In this document: in pieces, positions 5,815 to 6,487 of the stretch
Layout of the letters: each line of letters starts with the position of its first letter
Position numbering within the stretch: position 1 is the first letter of the stretch
From: an uncultured Bacillota bacterium
GTDB lineage: Bacteria; Bacillota; Clostridia; UBA1381
Assembly: GCA_949297205.1 (NCBI GenBank)
Contig: CASFSH010000198.1
Span: 1-6,487, forward strand
DNA length: 6,487 nt
Direction of reading: 5' to 3'
Notes under the pieces: model-generated
Told to the model about the DNA's origin: nothing
The model's database searches: none
The model's input: the letters and a program-made list of their open reading frames with translations, nothing else
Program-made: the position numbers and the translations under genes

Positions 5815-6487
5815 TTACAGAATTTTCTTTCCTGCGCTTTTGTATAAATCATACCATTGCTTTCTTGTAAGTTCAATTTCAGCACCTTTAGAACATTCCA
5901 AAAGTCTGTTTATATTGGTTGTCCCTGTTACTGTTTGAATATGCGCCGGATGTCTTGCTATCCATGAAACGGCAATTGCTGTTTTTGTTGTGTTATATTC
6001 GTCAGCCACCTGCCCGAGCATTTCATTCAATTCCTGATAACGCGGATCATCTATGAATACACCTCCGAAAAATCCTGACTGAAACGGTGACCATGCCTGT
6101 AGTGTTATATTATTTAATCTGCAAAAATCAAGTACATTTCCGTCTCTGTCCAGTGCACGGTCATTTTCGTTGTTCACATTAAGTCCCACGTCAACCATTG
6201 AACAGTTTGTTATACTAAACTGCATTTGATTTGCAACAATAGGCTGAGTCATGTATTTTTGCAAAAGCTTTATCTGATACGGATTGTGGTTTGATACGCC
6301 GAAATAACGTACTTTTTCGGTTGTATGCAATTCATTTAATACCTCAGCCACTTCCTCCGGCTCGCATAACGCATCAGGTCTGTGAAGCAATAAAATATCA
6401 ATATAATCGGTATTAAGTCTTTTTAATGATCCCTCTACCGCCTCTTTAATATGCTCTTTTGAAAAATCATACATACCGTTTGTAATA
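5815..6487 (-). CDS. Aldo/keto reductase, YdhF-like (partial, start outside window)
   Basis: The C-terminal part of an NAD(P)H-dependent aldo/keto reductase. The frame is open to the window edge; the first in-frame ATG (6472-6474) has no ribosome site, and family members are about 300 residues, so 75-90 N-terminal residues are missing, including the catalytic Asp, Tyr and Lys. Visible are SKEHI, SLKRLNTDYIDILLLHRPD with the tetrad histidine (codon 6382-6384), FGVSN, NQMQFS, an AWSPFQSG segment, and the cofactor-binding GTTNINRL near the C-terminus. This pattern fits the E. coli YdhF group, whose natural substrates are poorly defined. It reads toward the two-component operon and shares its terminator, with no evident functional link. 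Confidence 0.92.
   Translation of the reverse strand, partial: ITNGMYDFSKEHIKEAVEGSLKRLNTDYIDILLLHRPDALCEPEEVAEVLNELHTTEKVRYFGVSNHNPYQIKLLQKYMTQPIVANQMQFSITNCSMVDVGLNVNNENDRALDRDGNVLDFCRLNNITLQAWSPFQSGFFGGVFIDDPRYQELNEMLGQVADEYNTTKTAIAVSWIARHPAHIQTVTGTTNINRLLECSKGAEIELTRKQWYDLYKSAGKKIL

Noticed and set aside
1..6487. CRISPR arrays, tRNA or rRNA genes, insertion sequences, attachment sites
   Set aside because: No regularly spaced repeats, cloverleaf-like or rRNA-like stretches, transposase motifs or terminal inverted repeats were found on reading either strand.

Overview
The window is AT-rich and reads as low-GC Gram-positive DNA, most likely from an anaerobic member of the Clostridia. Supporting signs are strong Shine-Dalgarno sites (GGAGGG, GGAGG), GTG as well as ATG starts, a lipoprotein signal, gene spacers of only 10 to 90 bases, and gene families common in gut Firmicutes. 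I cannot place it to genus from the sequence alone. Seven complete genes lie head to tail on the + strand. A convergent, partial eighth gene lies on the - strand at the right edge.

Left part (1-2109): after an AT-rich leader with a good extended -10 promoter come three genes. The first is a short membrane-anchored ComEA-like helix-hairpin-helix protein. The second is an OmpR-type response regulator with a standard receiver but a strongly diverged DNA-binding half. The third, overlapping it by 10 bases, is a lipoprotein carrying the metallo-beta-lactamase (MBL) domain of the ComEC C-terminus. No ComEC channel is present. I infer that the two surface proteins bind, and probably cut, extracellular DNA (or act on another polymer), with the regulator encoded between them.

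Middle part (2193-5724): a VTC-type polyphosphate polymerase and a DUF4956 membrane protein, a pair often found together in bacteria, are followed closely by a canonical OmpR-family response regulator and a HAMP-containing sensor histidine kinase. Short spacers and the absence of internal terminators suggest one operon. A perfect 11-bp hairpin after the kinase ends it.

Right part (5815-6487): the C-terminal two thirds or more of a YdhF-like aldo/keto reductase on the - strand, cut by the window edge and apparently unrelated to the rest.

The most interesting features are combinations. Surface DNA-handling proteins sit beside polyphosphate synthesis. Two response regulators share one visible kinase. 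The same tandem TTTAAT-N5-TTTAAT element, with the 11-base periodicity used by PhoB/OmpR-type regulators, precedes both the first regulator gene and the polyphosphate polymerase gene. One coherent but untested reading is a phosphate or nucleic-acid scavenging unit coupled to polyphosphate storage.
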